From positions 221,077,643 to 221,141,642 of the forward strand of contig CM040128.1 of assembly GCA_022559845.1 (NCBI GenBank): a DNA stretch of 64,000 bases, in the 5' to 3' direction. This document shows positions 31,817 to 42,337 of the stretch, in pieces. Positions within the stretch are counted from its first letter, which is position 1; the number at the start of each line of letters is the position of its first letter. The position numbers were made by a program, and so were the translations under genes. The stretch is from Amorphophallus konjac. Taxonomy: Eukaryota > Streptophyta > Magnoliopsida > Alismatales > Araceae. Below the pieces are notes generated by a model that was given only the letters and a program-made list of their open reading frames with translations, was not told the DNA's origin and made no database searches.

Positions 31817-34320
31817 GGGGGGGGGGGGGGTAACGGCTCAAGCTCCTCACTGGGTTCCACCGCGGGGCCTTTGTAGGGTACCAGGTCCACCACGTTGAAG
31901 GTAGGGTGCACCCCATAGCTCTCTGGTAGGTCAAGCTCATAAGCATTGCTGCCAAGTCGTCGTAGAACTCGAAAGGGTCCCGACCCTCGTGCCCTCAACT
32001 TGGAGGCAGGCCCGGGAAGGAGCCGCTCCGTCCTCACCATCACCTGGTCTCCCACTTGGAATTCACAGTGGCGCCGGTGAGCATCTGCCCGTCTTTTATA
32101 AGCCTCATTGCTTTTCCCTATATGCTTGCGGATGTCATCATGCAACTCTTTGATATGCTGTGCAAAGGACTCAGCTGAGACTGACACCCTAGCATGTGGG
32201 GGAAGGGGAATGAGATCCGAGGGCTTTCTAGGCCTAAAACCATGCACTGTCATGAATGATGATCCTATAGGGATGAAGGGAAGGCCTGGACAGCCAAATT
32301 CAGCCCTATCAAGTGTTAGATTGGTTTTGACAGACTTAGGAGGACCAGGGCATCCATGAATTGACCTATCATGCTTAGAAACCATGTGGACCTTGATGCA
32401 CTTAGGTGGACCGGGGTAGCCACAAGTGGCCCTATCATGCATGAGACAGATGAAGAGTGGGGGAAGACCAACTTGTCCAAATGTAAGCCTATCATGCACT
32501 GGACCTAGTGTGTGAATGACACAAATGATGTGACTAGCCTGACCACATGATGCAAAAGGTTGTGATACATGGATTCTTATCAAGATGGTCCCATCTGTGA
32601 GTTTTGGGGGTTTCCACTCATGGGGATCGAAGCGGTTCCAAGGGGTGGACATCTTGGGATGGGTCACTCCCTTATTTCCAAGGTTGATGCCACCCTTGGC
32701 ATTGACTCTCATAGTGTGGGCGGAATTTCGGAATGGGTGGGTTAGGCCTGACATGGTGGGTGAGGGTAGGAGGGAGTGGGTGGTGGGTGAGGAGTACTTG
32801 GAAGCCCATAGGGAGTGGCCAAACAGATCAAGATGGGTTAAGGGGTGGGTGATGTGGAGGTGGGTTTCAATCCAAGTGGTCTCCCTAGGGTCCCTAGCAC
32901 ACATAGGGAAGTGGAAATCATGAACCCAGTGGGACTTATCGTAATGCTCCTTGCAAAGGGGCGAGGGGTAGGGAGAGATGTAGGAGGGCCAGGAGGTGGG
33001 TTGGTAATGAGGGGCTAGTGGGAAGGGAACATGTGGATCTAGGAGGACTTGGGTTGAGGGGAATGAGGCTTCTTCCCATCCTGGACCTTGAGCATTCCAA
33101 AGCATACACTCCCTAGTGTGGGCTGGGCACTCGTCTCCTAATGGGGTAAGCACAAAAGTGGATTCCTTAGGTTGATTGCCCTCTCCTTGTGGTAGGGGAG
33201 TGGTGTAAAACTCATCGAGAATTGAAATCCCTTTCCTTGTGGAAGGAGGGAATTTCCATTGAGTGGGGTCAAATGGATCATAGAAATTGAAACTCTTATG
33301 GAGGGATCCCTCTATGTCCTTGGATAGGCTGGCCCAAGTAGGACGTTCCCCGATGCATGTTGAACCTTCATCGACAAGGGGCAACAACAAGAGTGTGGAC
33401 TCACTAGGAAGTGTGACCTTGAGGAGAGGAGAGCATTTTTTTGTGGGACTCATTGGGTCAAGTTCCCTAGGGGTTGGCAGGAAGATTAGAAGCTCACTAG
33501 TGCATTGGCCTATAGTGCAAATAGATGTAATGGAGCCAATGGATGAGTAGGCAAAGGCAAGGTACTTGGGCTTAATGGGTTCCATGGCCAACATGCTAGT
33601 CAACCCCATTTGATAACTCAAACTCCTAAGTAGGTCTTCAAGCGTTTCCACAAAGCAAAAGGATTGATATGTTGTGTGACGAGAATGACATGGCACTAGT
33701 TGAACTTGCTCTATGGGGAGGTTGCATGGGGTTGAAGGGTACAAGATGGGACCTTTCTTGAGCCAGGTAGCTAGGGGCTCCTCTATGGTTAGCTCACCAG
33801 TGGGTGGGATGAGTTGCTCATGTTGGGGTTCGGGTTGGTTTTGTGCAATGGAGATTTGAGGCTCATTTTCCACTTTAACTGATCGCTTTTGAATGGTTTG
33901 CTCAAACTTGGAGAGGGCTTGGTTATAAGAATTTGGGAAGTGGAACCTTTTCTTGTCTCCCGGGGATTGCAAGTGACACCCTTTTCCTTCGGGGTCTATG
34001 ATTGTTTGTTGTTCTTCCATCCATTCTTTTCCCAAAATAATATGTGACCCAAGGGGCCGAATTTTGCACCATGCTCCACTACCCCACGTAATGGATTTGG
34101 AGGGAATGAGGCTTACACAAGGTACATAGAACTCTACAAAAACCCATTCCCCATGGATGACAATTTTCCCTTCTTGTGACAAGGAGTTCACAAGAGTTTG
34201 GGAGACATAATTTCCCGATTGGTACTCATCAAGGAACACAGTGGTGATTTTGTTGTGGGGTAGGACTACTTTGAAGCTAAAGGACATGGTGAACCGGTCA
34301 CCGTGGGAATTGGGATTCAT
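31738..34320 (-). CDS. Element D chimeric ORF: protease-like start, novel middle, integrase C-terminus (860 aa)
   Basis: In-frame ATG at 34320 (MNPNSHGDRF). Residues about 26-37, VFLDEYQSGNYV, sit where an aspartic protease would have its D-S/T-G; that triad is not intact. HIILGKEWMEEQ (about 93-104) matches the usual ILGxxW end of the protease fold. About 560 residues follow that I do not recognise. They hold two copies of a FDPxxWKxP motif (about 350 and 564), a repeated EST...PLxDE segment (about 307 and 386) and four imperfect repeats of about 21 aa with an HDR core (about 608-685). The end is chromoviral: VHGFRPRKPSDLIPLP, SAESFAQHIKELHDDIRK, KLRARGSGPFRVLRRLGSNA, YGVHPTFNVVDLVPY, then a polyproline run and a divergent tail. 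No RT, RNase H or DDE core. The frame is open over 2.6 kb in an element with about 98% identical LTRs. Confidence 0.75.
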   Translation of the reverse strand: MNPNSHGDRFTMSFSFKVVLPHNKITTVFLDEYQSGNYVSQTLVNSLSQEGKIVIHGEWVFVEFYVPCVSLIPSKSITWGSGAWCKIRPLGSHIILGKEWMEEQQTIIDPEGKGCHLQSPGDKKRFHFPNSYNQALSKFEQTIQKRSVKVENEPQISIAQNQPEPQHEQLIPPTGELTIEEPLATWLKKGPILYPSTPCNLPIEQVQLVPCHSRHTTYQSFCFVETLEDLLRSLSYQMGLTSMLAMEPIKPKYLAFAYSSIGSITSICTIGQCTSELLIFLPTPRELDPMSPTKKCSPLLKVTLPSESTLLLLPLVDEGSTCIGERPTWASLSKDIEGSLHKSFNFYDPFDPTQWKFPPSTRKGISILDEFYTTPLPQGEGNQPKESTFVLTPLGDECPAHTRECMLWNAQGPGWEEASFPSTQVLLDPHVPFPLAPHYQPTSWPSYISPYPSPLCKEHYDKSHWVHDFHFPMCARDPRETTWIETHLHITHPLTHLDLFGHSLWASKYSSPTTHSLLPSPTMSGLTHPFRNSAHTMRVNAKGGINLGNKGVTHPKMSTPWNRFDPHEWKPPKLTDGTILIRIHVSQPFASCGQASHIICVIHTLGPVHDRLTFGQVGLPPLFICLMHDRATCGYPGPPKCIKVHMVSKHDRSIHGCPGPPKSVKTNLTLDRAEFGCPGLPFIPIGSSFMTVHGFRPRKPSDLIPLPPHARVSVSAESFAQHIKELHDDIRKHIGKSNEAYKRRADAHRRHCEFQVGDQVMVRTERLLPGPASKLRARGSGPFRVLRRLGSNAYELDLPESYGVHPTFNVVDLVPYKGPAVEPSEELEPLPPPPPYERHSRRDSTSQLKRPTRADRGNTG
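31817..31830 (-). repeat. C14 homopolymer between integrase tail and chromodomain
   Basis: Fourteen G on the plus strand. One base fewer would fuse the 860-aa ORF to the chromodomain. Confidence 0.9.
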
Positions 34321-34472
34321 GGTGTTTATTGGAAGAAGATGAATTGCCTTGATAATGAGTTCCACTACGAGTGGTCATGCAAAGTTGGGTGGGCTATGCA
34401 AGGGTGTGCGAATGCACCTAAGAAAAACTTAGTGTGACCCAAGACTAGACTTGTAAGGACAAGCCTATGACC

Positions 34473-34484
34473 GCTTTGATACCA
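34473..34484 (-). promoter_or_regulatory. Element D primer-binding site
   Basis: Minus strand TGGTATCAAAGC, a one-base variant of the initiator tRNA-Met site, two bases from the 5' LTR. Confidence 0.85.
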
Positions 34485-34486
34485 CT

Positions 34487-36862
34487 TGATGTGGCACAGC
34501 CCAAAGACCACTAAATATGATGGGATGACCCTAGGACTTAGACCCGCAAGCATACAAGCGCTCAATGATTCTCACAATGATGATTTTTGCTCACTCGGCT
34601 CACACGTTCACCCGATGGGTCCGGGAGATGATGGTGAGGGTCCGAGGCGGGACCCAATTGTCCTAATGGACTTACAATGCTAAGGATGACCCCCAATGGG
34701 CCTGGGAGACCCAGCTTTGTGGGTGGCTGGCCCGCAAGGCGGGGTGTTGGGTGGCACTCACTCACGGGCCGCGGTGGGCACGAAATCGCTTAAAATTAAG
34801 TCCGAGCGCTCTCTTACCGTCCGACGGGCATTCAAGGCAATACTACATTAGCAGAAATGAAGCTACAAGGGTGTGATTAGAAGCTCACCTGATCGGTGTG
34901 AAGACACCGATCCCGTTCGGAGACGAGGGCGCGCCGGGAAGCGTGGGTAATTACCCGAACGTTGCGGCGATTGTCGCTTGACCTGAAACTTAAAGAGTAC
35001 AACACTACACCTCACGCAGGAGGGATGAACTTGGGGTGGGGATTAATCTTATTACACCCAAAACTACCTCCACGCAGGGAGGGGCCTTCAGCCGGCCAAG
35101 CGGGGTGGGGATTTATGCAAAGGAAAAGCCGATCTTCCGAGTCCGCCGGTTCTGCCAATCTGCAGGTTTGCAGGACAGGATGTCGCTGTTGATGCTGCCA
35201 CGGGATCCACGGGGCTCCAAACTTGACGAAACCACTGCCAAAAGTTTCTCAGCTGACAGGGGATGAAGCTTGAATTTTTGGGGCAGCTTTTACACCAGAG
35301 GCTGGCAGTGCCGGCGATGGGAACAGGACAGCAATGTCTGGCTCCTGGCAGGTACCGAACTGATGCAGCAGGTTGCAGACATCTCTGTGGCCGCTCCTGA
35401 ACTCCGATTGGGACGAGATTGGCGGTGACACGATCGTGGTCGGAGTAGCTTCGAGCAGCAGTTGACGGGGCCTCGATCCAAGGTCAGAGGAGAGCAGGGT
35501 AGCCGGAAGAGTAGGTACAGGTCGAACCTGGTCCCACAGTGGGCAGACTACCCACCCTGACGAAGAAAATGTTAACTTGCAGCTCCAGTGGCCGAATGAG
35601 GTCCTTCTTCTTGGAGGAGACAGCTGACTGGTAGTAGTTTCAGCCCTCCAAAAATGGCGCTCAGATATTCAGGGAGGAAGTCGTGGTCGGACTGTGACTG
35701 CAGCTCTGGTTCCCTGCCTGAGAGCTTCTGTGCAGTTGAGGGAGATCGGCTCCTGCGGACAGCTCCGACCTCGGATGTTGACGAAACTACCTCGCCTTGA
35801 AAGCTCTCTGGACGCCCTTTCCAGAGATGTAGGCCTTGACACCAGGAGGACCAGGGAACGGCCGGTCCTGTTGCGATCTTCAGGACCCAACTCTGCAGCC
35901 TGCGACCTGCTTTCTGAAATGGCAAACTAGCAAGAATGAAGGGAGTGGGAGGGAGTTAACAAAGCTTGAGGATGATGGCTGAAGGTTTAGGGAGGGGGGG
36001 AGGACGTGGCTAGGGCTCCAGGAGGTTAGGAATGGCAGGGATGGAGGGAGAAAGGGGGCTGGAACTGCTAGAGGTGGAGATGGGGGAGTGGATGTGCACA
36101 AGAGAGAAGATGAGTGTGAGGGAAGGTGGGGGGCGAACTTGGCTATGGGGAGGGAGTGGATTTCGACCTAGGGTGAGGGAGGGATGGGAGAGGGGAGGGT
36201 AATTCGAATTTGGGCTTTGGGAGGGGTTAATTTAGCCTTGGGAAGGTGGATAGGTGCCTTGGGAAGTGAAGGGAGGTGGGTGGTAGTTGGGAAGTAGAGT
36301 TTGGATTGGTGGAGGGTTGTTGGGACTAGGTGGAGAGTAAAGGAAGGTTGTGGGAAGTTGTGGGGTATTAATGGAGGTAGGTGGGGGTTGGAATTGAATG
36401 AGAGAGGGGGGAGGAGAGAGGGGAGGTTCGCCCTTGCCTTATGGGAGAGAGAAGGAGAGCTAGAGAGAGAGAGAGGAATGGAATAATGAGAGATTTGAAA
36501 GAGTTTTCTTCAATATTCATCAAAAGTTAGTACATGGAGGGAGATGGGGGCTATTTATAGGCAACCCATCTTTACAAGACAAAAATAACCCTGCCATTTA
36601 AGGAAAAAGACCAAACATGTCCTAGACTCAGTACAATAGGCCCAAACTAAGGTATTAGGGCCCAATTAGACCAACTAGGGGAAATGGACTAGTACAACAT
36701 GACATAATAAAAGGAAATACATGCGACATGACCCAATAAAAGGAAAATTACATATGATAAGACTCAATAAAAGGAGGATACATAAGATGAGAATGAGTCG
36801 ACCCAAATCAAGGGTGTGCAGGCGACCCGAGCCATAGCGAGTGTCGTGAGATGTCCCCATCA
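34487..36862 (-). repeat. Element D 5' LTR
   Basis: TATA box at 36551-36560 (minus). The region downstream of it (36500 to 34487) is a 2-kb R/U5 whose transcript would be pyrimidine-rich for several hundred bases. Confidence 0.95.
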
Positions 36863-36867
36863 CTAGG

Positions 36868-37288
36868 GGACTCTGCACACTGTACATCTAACCTAGGAGA
36901 TAAGAAATCTACAGGGAAAGAAGTAGGGGTCTCATGCCCGTGGGAAGATGGACAGAACAGAGCGTAATCCTCCATTAAAACCTATGTTTTAAAATTGGCA
37001 TTTTTTTTGGAGGTCGGAGGAAATCATGAAGCAAGAGGGACTAGAGGAGGAAGGAGGAGGAGGAAGTTGCATGGGAAACAGAGAGGGGAAGAGACAATGG
37101 AAAAAGGGGTTGGAAGATGAAAACCACATCTTGTGGAGTTCGGCAGTGGGGGAGGGAGGAGTAAACAGAGTTGATAAATCAATGGGTGGGTAGCGCCCAC
37201 ATGTACAAGGAACAAACAGAATTTCAAGTGGTCTTTCCATAAAGTACGGGTCGACCATAATCGTTGGGGAACGAGGAATAAACCCCAA
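36868..37288 (-). pseudogene. C1 spacer between G-patch and RT
   Basis: Continues the polyprotein as a Pro/Ser-rich stretch homologous to C2 59573-59900 (IPRSPxIMxDP, PPPPSSPS). Both copies carry a conserved T-run (GGCATTTTTTTTGG near 36995). Ogre elements are known to have an intron between protease and RT, and this is where it would lie, but I could not fix splice sites. Confidence 0.5.
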
Positions 37289-38443
37289 TTACTGAAACAA
37301 GGAGGCAAGGCGGGATGGGGACAAAGAAAAATTAGTGATGGAGCTCCCCACTTCCTGCGGCCTCCAGTAAATTGGCTCAATCGGGGAATGCTTCACCAGC
37401 TGCATCTCCACCTTCTTCGGACAAACCTCTTCTTTACGGAACATCCTTTCAAAACAGCTGCAAAAATCATCCATGTCACCCACCAGCCCCATCTGCAGCG
37501 GCGGTGGGTCGGCAACAACATAAGCGGCATCAGTCTTCTTATCAACATAGGGCGGCGGCTTCTTTAAAGTACCAGGCTGCAACGGGCCTTTCACAAAATG
37601 TTGACGGTAATCCCACGTCAGTGGCCCGGAATCTCCCAGTATAGATAGTGCTGATTCTCGGTAGCCAAGGCCTCTTCGGCTCATCTTTCTACCCATAGGG
37701 ACGGGGTTAGTTCGCCCCTGCAATTGCCCGCCAAGGCCCATGCCTGGCTGATAGCCTAACTTCAAAATCATGTGCCACCCCTTAGAGTCTCTAATCTTTG
37801 ACTTGATTTTAACATTGGTTGGCCCAGTGGCGGGCTTGCGTGACGCATATGCCCATGGAAAGTTCAAGTCCATAACAGACAAAACTGGCTTACTGCTCGG
37901 CCAAAGTGTAAGAAGAATCTTATCGGCAATCGCATCAATAGTCTGGACTATGGAAACACTCTTTACCTTGACTACTCGCCCCTGAAATGGGAACTTGAGG
38001 CATTGGTGGGCAGTCGAGGGTACTGCATTCAAACTATCAATCCAAGGATGACCCAGAATAGCCTTAAACATCGGGTCTATGTCCAACACGTAGAATTCCA
38101 CGTCCATTTTTAAAGGCCCTAGCTCGACCTGAACTGTCACGACCCCGTGACAAGCCCTCCTGGAGTTATCGTATGCTGCAATGGTTGTCGGTGTCGGCCG
38201 CAGCATGTCTTTAGATATGTTGCAGGCACGCAACGTGCTCAAGGGACACACATTAATAGAAGCCCCTGTGTCCACTAGAGCCGCATCAACATCCACCTTA
38301 TTCAAAGAGATTGTAATGCATAGTGGCATCTGACGTGCCTCTGGGGGTGCTAGCTCTAACTCTGAAAATGAAATAGATGGCCCCTTTGTGATGGTGGCCA
38401 ACACCGACGGCAAACGGTCTACCGCCACGTCCTCGCTAACCAT
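37289..38443 (-). pseudogene. pro: C1 protease and G-patch domain
   Basis: 384 open codons. Aspartic protease ALVDTGASINVCPLSTL (active DTG) with VDIDP-type flap context and AILGHPWID. About 150 residues later comes a G-patch: GWHMILKLGYQPGMGLGGQL then GRKMSRRGLGY (about 37665-37795), matching the Gly-rich G-patch pattern. Betaretroviral proteases end in a G-patch too. The role in plants is unknown. Opens upstream into broken gag. Confidence 0.85.
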
Positions 38444-41175
38444 AACTTTTTCTCAGGAAAGCCCTCAGGGCATCTTGGTGTAGCATGGACCTCTTAATTA
38501 ACTCCAGGACTGAAATCTTGGCTGGCATCAGTCCAAGTGCTGTAACAGATCATGCTTCGTGCCAGGCACGGGGTCTACTTCTTCTGCTTCAACTATTAAG
38601 GAAGAAATTTGAGGGTTGGGTGGAGGTGCACCAGTGGAGGGGTAACTTCTATGGAACAAGCGCCCACTCCGGAGGGCACAGTGTCGTGTCGGCACGGCCT
38701 CAGATGGACGCCCAATTGGCCCAGTGGGATGAGTGGAAGGGGTAGAAATAGGGGTGAGGATGGCGGAGGCTGGTCTGACGGGTCCTGGTGGAATGGTGAT
38801 TGGTGAAGGGTTGAGTGGAGGGATAACGATGGAGGGTATGGCAGGTGATGGTGGAAAGACTGGCGGGATGGTGGGGAATGCAGCTGGTGTACTAGGTGAT
38901 CGGGAGGGGATAGTGGGTGGAGCAGTAGTCAAGGAGGTGGGCCGGAGGATGGAAGGAACAGAAGGCACAGGGGAGTTGGTGTATGCGTAGTGGAAGGCCA
39001 AAAGATGAGCGGGGGTCTCATTGTCAAAAGACCACCCCGCATTAGGGGCTGGGCGGTGAACAACATTTACTTGTGCCGGTGCTGGCGGCTACTGTTGCTG
39101 TTGAGGAGCGGGCTGATGTTCTGGCATGGGATTCTGATGAATCCCGAGGTCTTGCTGTTGCTACTACTGCTGAGGTTGTTGTTGGGGAGAGTACTGGAAC
39201 TGCTGCTGCTGAGGTGCCACCTGCTAGGGCCTTGCTTGTCTTCTCCTTTCTTTTATGTCCTCAATTAACTTGTGCATTTGGGCCCAATCAATCCTCTGGC
39301 CCTCATGCAAATCATAAACTAGATCCCTGAACTGATAACACCTCTCTATCGTGTGCCTGGGTTGCCGATGGTATATGCAATACCTTAACTGGTCGGCTGC
39401 TGGGTTCCAGTTCTGACGTTCCGGAGGCAACTGTATTTCACCAGTGTGCATTAGGGCGGAGAAGATATCGGGCAAAGTCTCAGGGAGTGGGGGATAATGG
39501 GCTCTCTTGAGACTCGGTCGGGCAGGCCCATAACCAGAAGGAGGAGGAACATTGTGGTTCTGGGGTGGCTGTTGAGGCTGTTGTGGTGGTGGTGGTGGTT
39601 GTTGTGGGTGTTGAGGAGCTTGGAAGGGGGGTTGGGGAGCTTGTGGAGTGGAGAACTGGGAGTTTCGTGGAGGTTGCTGGAAACGGGGTGGAGCAGACTG
39701 GTTAGGGAACTGAACAGCGTAGACCTGCTCATTGGTTTGAACTCCCTCAGTAACTGGGCCCTATGACTTTCTTGTGGTTTTGGATTTCTGGACCTCGAAA
39801 AGGGAATGGATAGGGGAGTCTTTGGACTGGGTCTGGATAAACCGGGCCCGATTGTACAACTGGTGCATGTTTGAAATATCGTTCATTGCCAGTAAATTCC
39901 GGAACGTAGGGGTTGCATTTGAAATCAACAACTTTACTTTTTCTTCTTCCGGGATCTGCCCGGGCACACGGGAGGCCATCTGCCTCCATCTGTCTGCATA
40001 TGTTACGAAGTCCTCATCTGGCTCATCTTCTCTGCTACTAAGTCGGTGAAGGGATACTCTGGACCCACCCGGTCTTGGAATCTTGTTATAAACTTCTCCT
40101 TGACAATCTTGAAGCTTTCTGCCTCCTCCAAGGGCAATGTGTAAAACCATTCAAGTGCCACCCCATCTAATGACCGTTGAAAGAGATAAGCCATAAGGTG
40201 GTCATCATGTTGGAACTGTGCTGATTCATACAGAAACTCCCTTATATGAATGAACAGGTTGCCATTCCCGTCGTACTTACGATATGTAGGGAGATCTGAC
40301 TGAGGTGGGAAGCGAATGTCCTGGAAATTAGGAACCGGGGCATCGGAGAGAGACTGCGGGCCGACTCGCTTATTATGGAGGTCAATCTGCTACTGCATGG
40401 CAGCCCATTTTTCGAGAAGTTCCCGTTCTCGGGAAGGAGGAGACACAGCAGGAAGAGCAGAACCTGTGTACGGAGCAGATGGATAGATCGATGGAGGGGG
40501 AAGCCCATAAGAAGGATAATGGGCTAGGGAAGGGCCCATATCCGAGTAAGCAAGCTGGGCAGCAGCCCCTGGCTGGAGGCGAACAAAATTGGCCGAGGCC
40601 ACAAGGGCCTGCGGCGCTAGAGAGATGGTAGTGTAGGGATCATAATAGGAGGGCACGGGGATCTGGGTCTTCCCCTTGTCCAAAGGCTAATGGGCCGAGG
40701 TAAAAGCCTGGCCCGCTTCCATATTGGGGAATCGAAGAATCTGAGGATGAATTGGAGTAAGGTCAATGGGGGCCACAGAGGTTGCCCCTAATCAAGCAAT
40801 TGGAGATGTAGAGGTGGCGGCAGCAGACACTCTAGAAGAAAGCACTGAAGGCGGGGCATTTGCCCCTTGCAAAGCTTGTTTAAGGAGATGAAGCTGAGTA
40901 GGGTCCAACTGGGCCATCATGTGAAGAACATGACTGGCCGAGTTGTGAGTGGATGAATCAGAGAGAGAGGGTTGGGCACCCTTAATAGTGGCAGACGGGA
41001 GAGGAGCGACCCTAGGCGGGTCCTCCAAGAGCCCTTGAGGAAGGGAGTCCTCATGGGTGTGAGTGAAGTTGTAAGATGACATGACTGGAGGAGAATCGAA
41101 CAAGGGATTGAAATAAGAGATGAAATGGGAGTTTCCCCTAGGAGACGATCCTATGGGGAAGAAGCAACTCCACAT
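38444..41175 (-). pseudogene. gag: C1 gag (several frameshifts)
   Basis: Starts MWSCFFPIGSS at 41175, a start shared with C2 (63814). Contains QMMAQLDP-type helices, the gag core (VALEWFYTLPLEEAESFK, KFITRFQDRVGPEYPF, TYADRWRQMASRVPG, LLISNATPTFRN) and a CHHC-type knuckle CIYHRQPRHTIERC near 39370, whose Gly is replaced by Arg. A Pro/Thr-rich tail (38528-39001) leads into the protease. At least six frame changes. Confidence 0.88.
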
Positions 41176-42337
41176 GCACTAAACACCTAGGGAGAGAAAG
41201 CAAACACCCCTAACAAAAGGTCTAAAACAAACAATCCAACCAAAAAAAACACACAAGAGAGGGGAGAGATGAGAAGAGAGACAACCAGCCAACCAATGAA
41301 GTAATGAATGATGCACGAAATGTTTTAGAGATTTCCTTTTAGGACCTTAGTGGGTTGATTAAGATGGTAATTCACTCAACCACAAGGGCACCTAACCAAG
41401 GTAGGATATGACTGGGTTGACTCTAAGGGACACTCCCTCTCTCAGATGCAAATCCTAGATTGGTGTGGTACGGTACAACCTGCCCGGCGTCCGTGTGGGA
41501 ATCCACAGCTCACGGGGACTTACGGAGGTCCTGGGCAAGGTCACCTGGTCGGCTCCAAGGAATATGGAGACGAGAGGATCCCCTACCTAGGTAGGAATGC
41601 AACAAATATGAAAACTATGTATGGCCCTAAGTGCACCGGAGTGCATGCAAAGTCTAGCCTAGATCTAGCAAACAATGGTCAAACAAATATGAAAGGAATA
41701 AAAGACAATCATGCAAACATCAAAGAAGAAATAGGGGAGATCAAGAAGCACCAAATAGCATGAAACAATATGAAATGACAATCACAATGAAGGGCTCGGG
41801 TGCACTGTAGCACAACAAAACGGTCTGTGGGAGACCGTGCAGGAAGGGCGATGGTCCTGGGTGGACCGTTCGACAGCAGGGAATAATGACAGAAACTGAC
41901 AAGAATAACATGATACTGAAATGAACTGAAACTGGGACACGGGGGTGTACTTAGATGAACGGTCTTTCGATAGACCGTGCACACTCTGGGACGGACCTGA
42001 GACAACCGCAGAAGGTCAGTAAAACCACCAGTATGTGGGCAGAAGTGTACCTGAGCAAGCAGAAGTGGACGGTCTTTTGGAAGACCGTGGAGGAAGATGG
42101 ACTGTCTAAAGAGGACCACTGAAGCTGGGACTGGAACAGGACGGTGTATCGTCCGAGTGCGGTGATGACTGAACGGCTCTACAAGAACCGTGTACTCGTC
42201 CGAGAACAACAACCGAGGTGGACGAACAACAACATGAAACAACTCAAACAAGAACCCTAACCAAGCACAAAAGCAGATCATCACAACACTAGCACGATGG
42301 GCACTAGGTATCCCACTGTGATCGCCAAAAAATGGGA
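41176..42337 (-). other. C1 untranslated leader with primer site and hairpins
   Basis: No supported ORF. Next to the LTR, on the minus strand, TTTTTTGGCGATCACAGTGG contains the likely primer site (TGGCGATCACAGTGGGATA, 42309-42327). Hairpins of the ACGGTC/GACCGT family lie at about 41819-42195. About 41460-41560 matches F's leader. Confidence 0.7.
41819..42195. repeat. ACGGTC/GACCGT hairpins in C1 leader
   Basis: Units at 41819-41839, 41850-41871, 41957-41980, 42068-42088, about 42100-42120, about 42139-42156 and about 42172-42192. They mostly occur in pairs about 30-33 bp apart. Best stem: GAACGGTCT...AGACCGTGC. Confidence 0.85.

Larger units (their letters stand above)
29173..36862 (-). mobile_element. 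Element D: non-autonomous chromovirus derivative with chimeric ORF
   Basis: Both LTRs are 2376 bp (29173-31548, 34487-36862), TGATG...CATCA, differ by roughly 40-45 substitutions by eye (about 98% identical), and are flanked by perfect ctagg (29168-29172, 36863-36867). The internal region is only 2938 bp. It has a primer site and one long ORF with a chromoviral integrase tail, but no gag, RT, RNase H or integrase core. It must be moved by proteins from another element. Confidence 0.93.
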
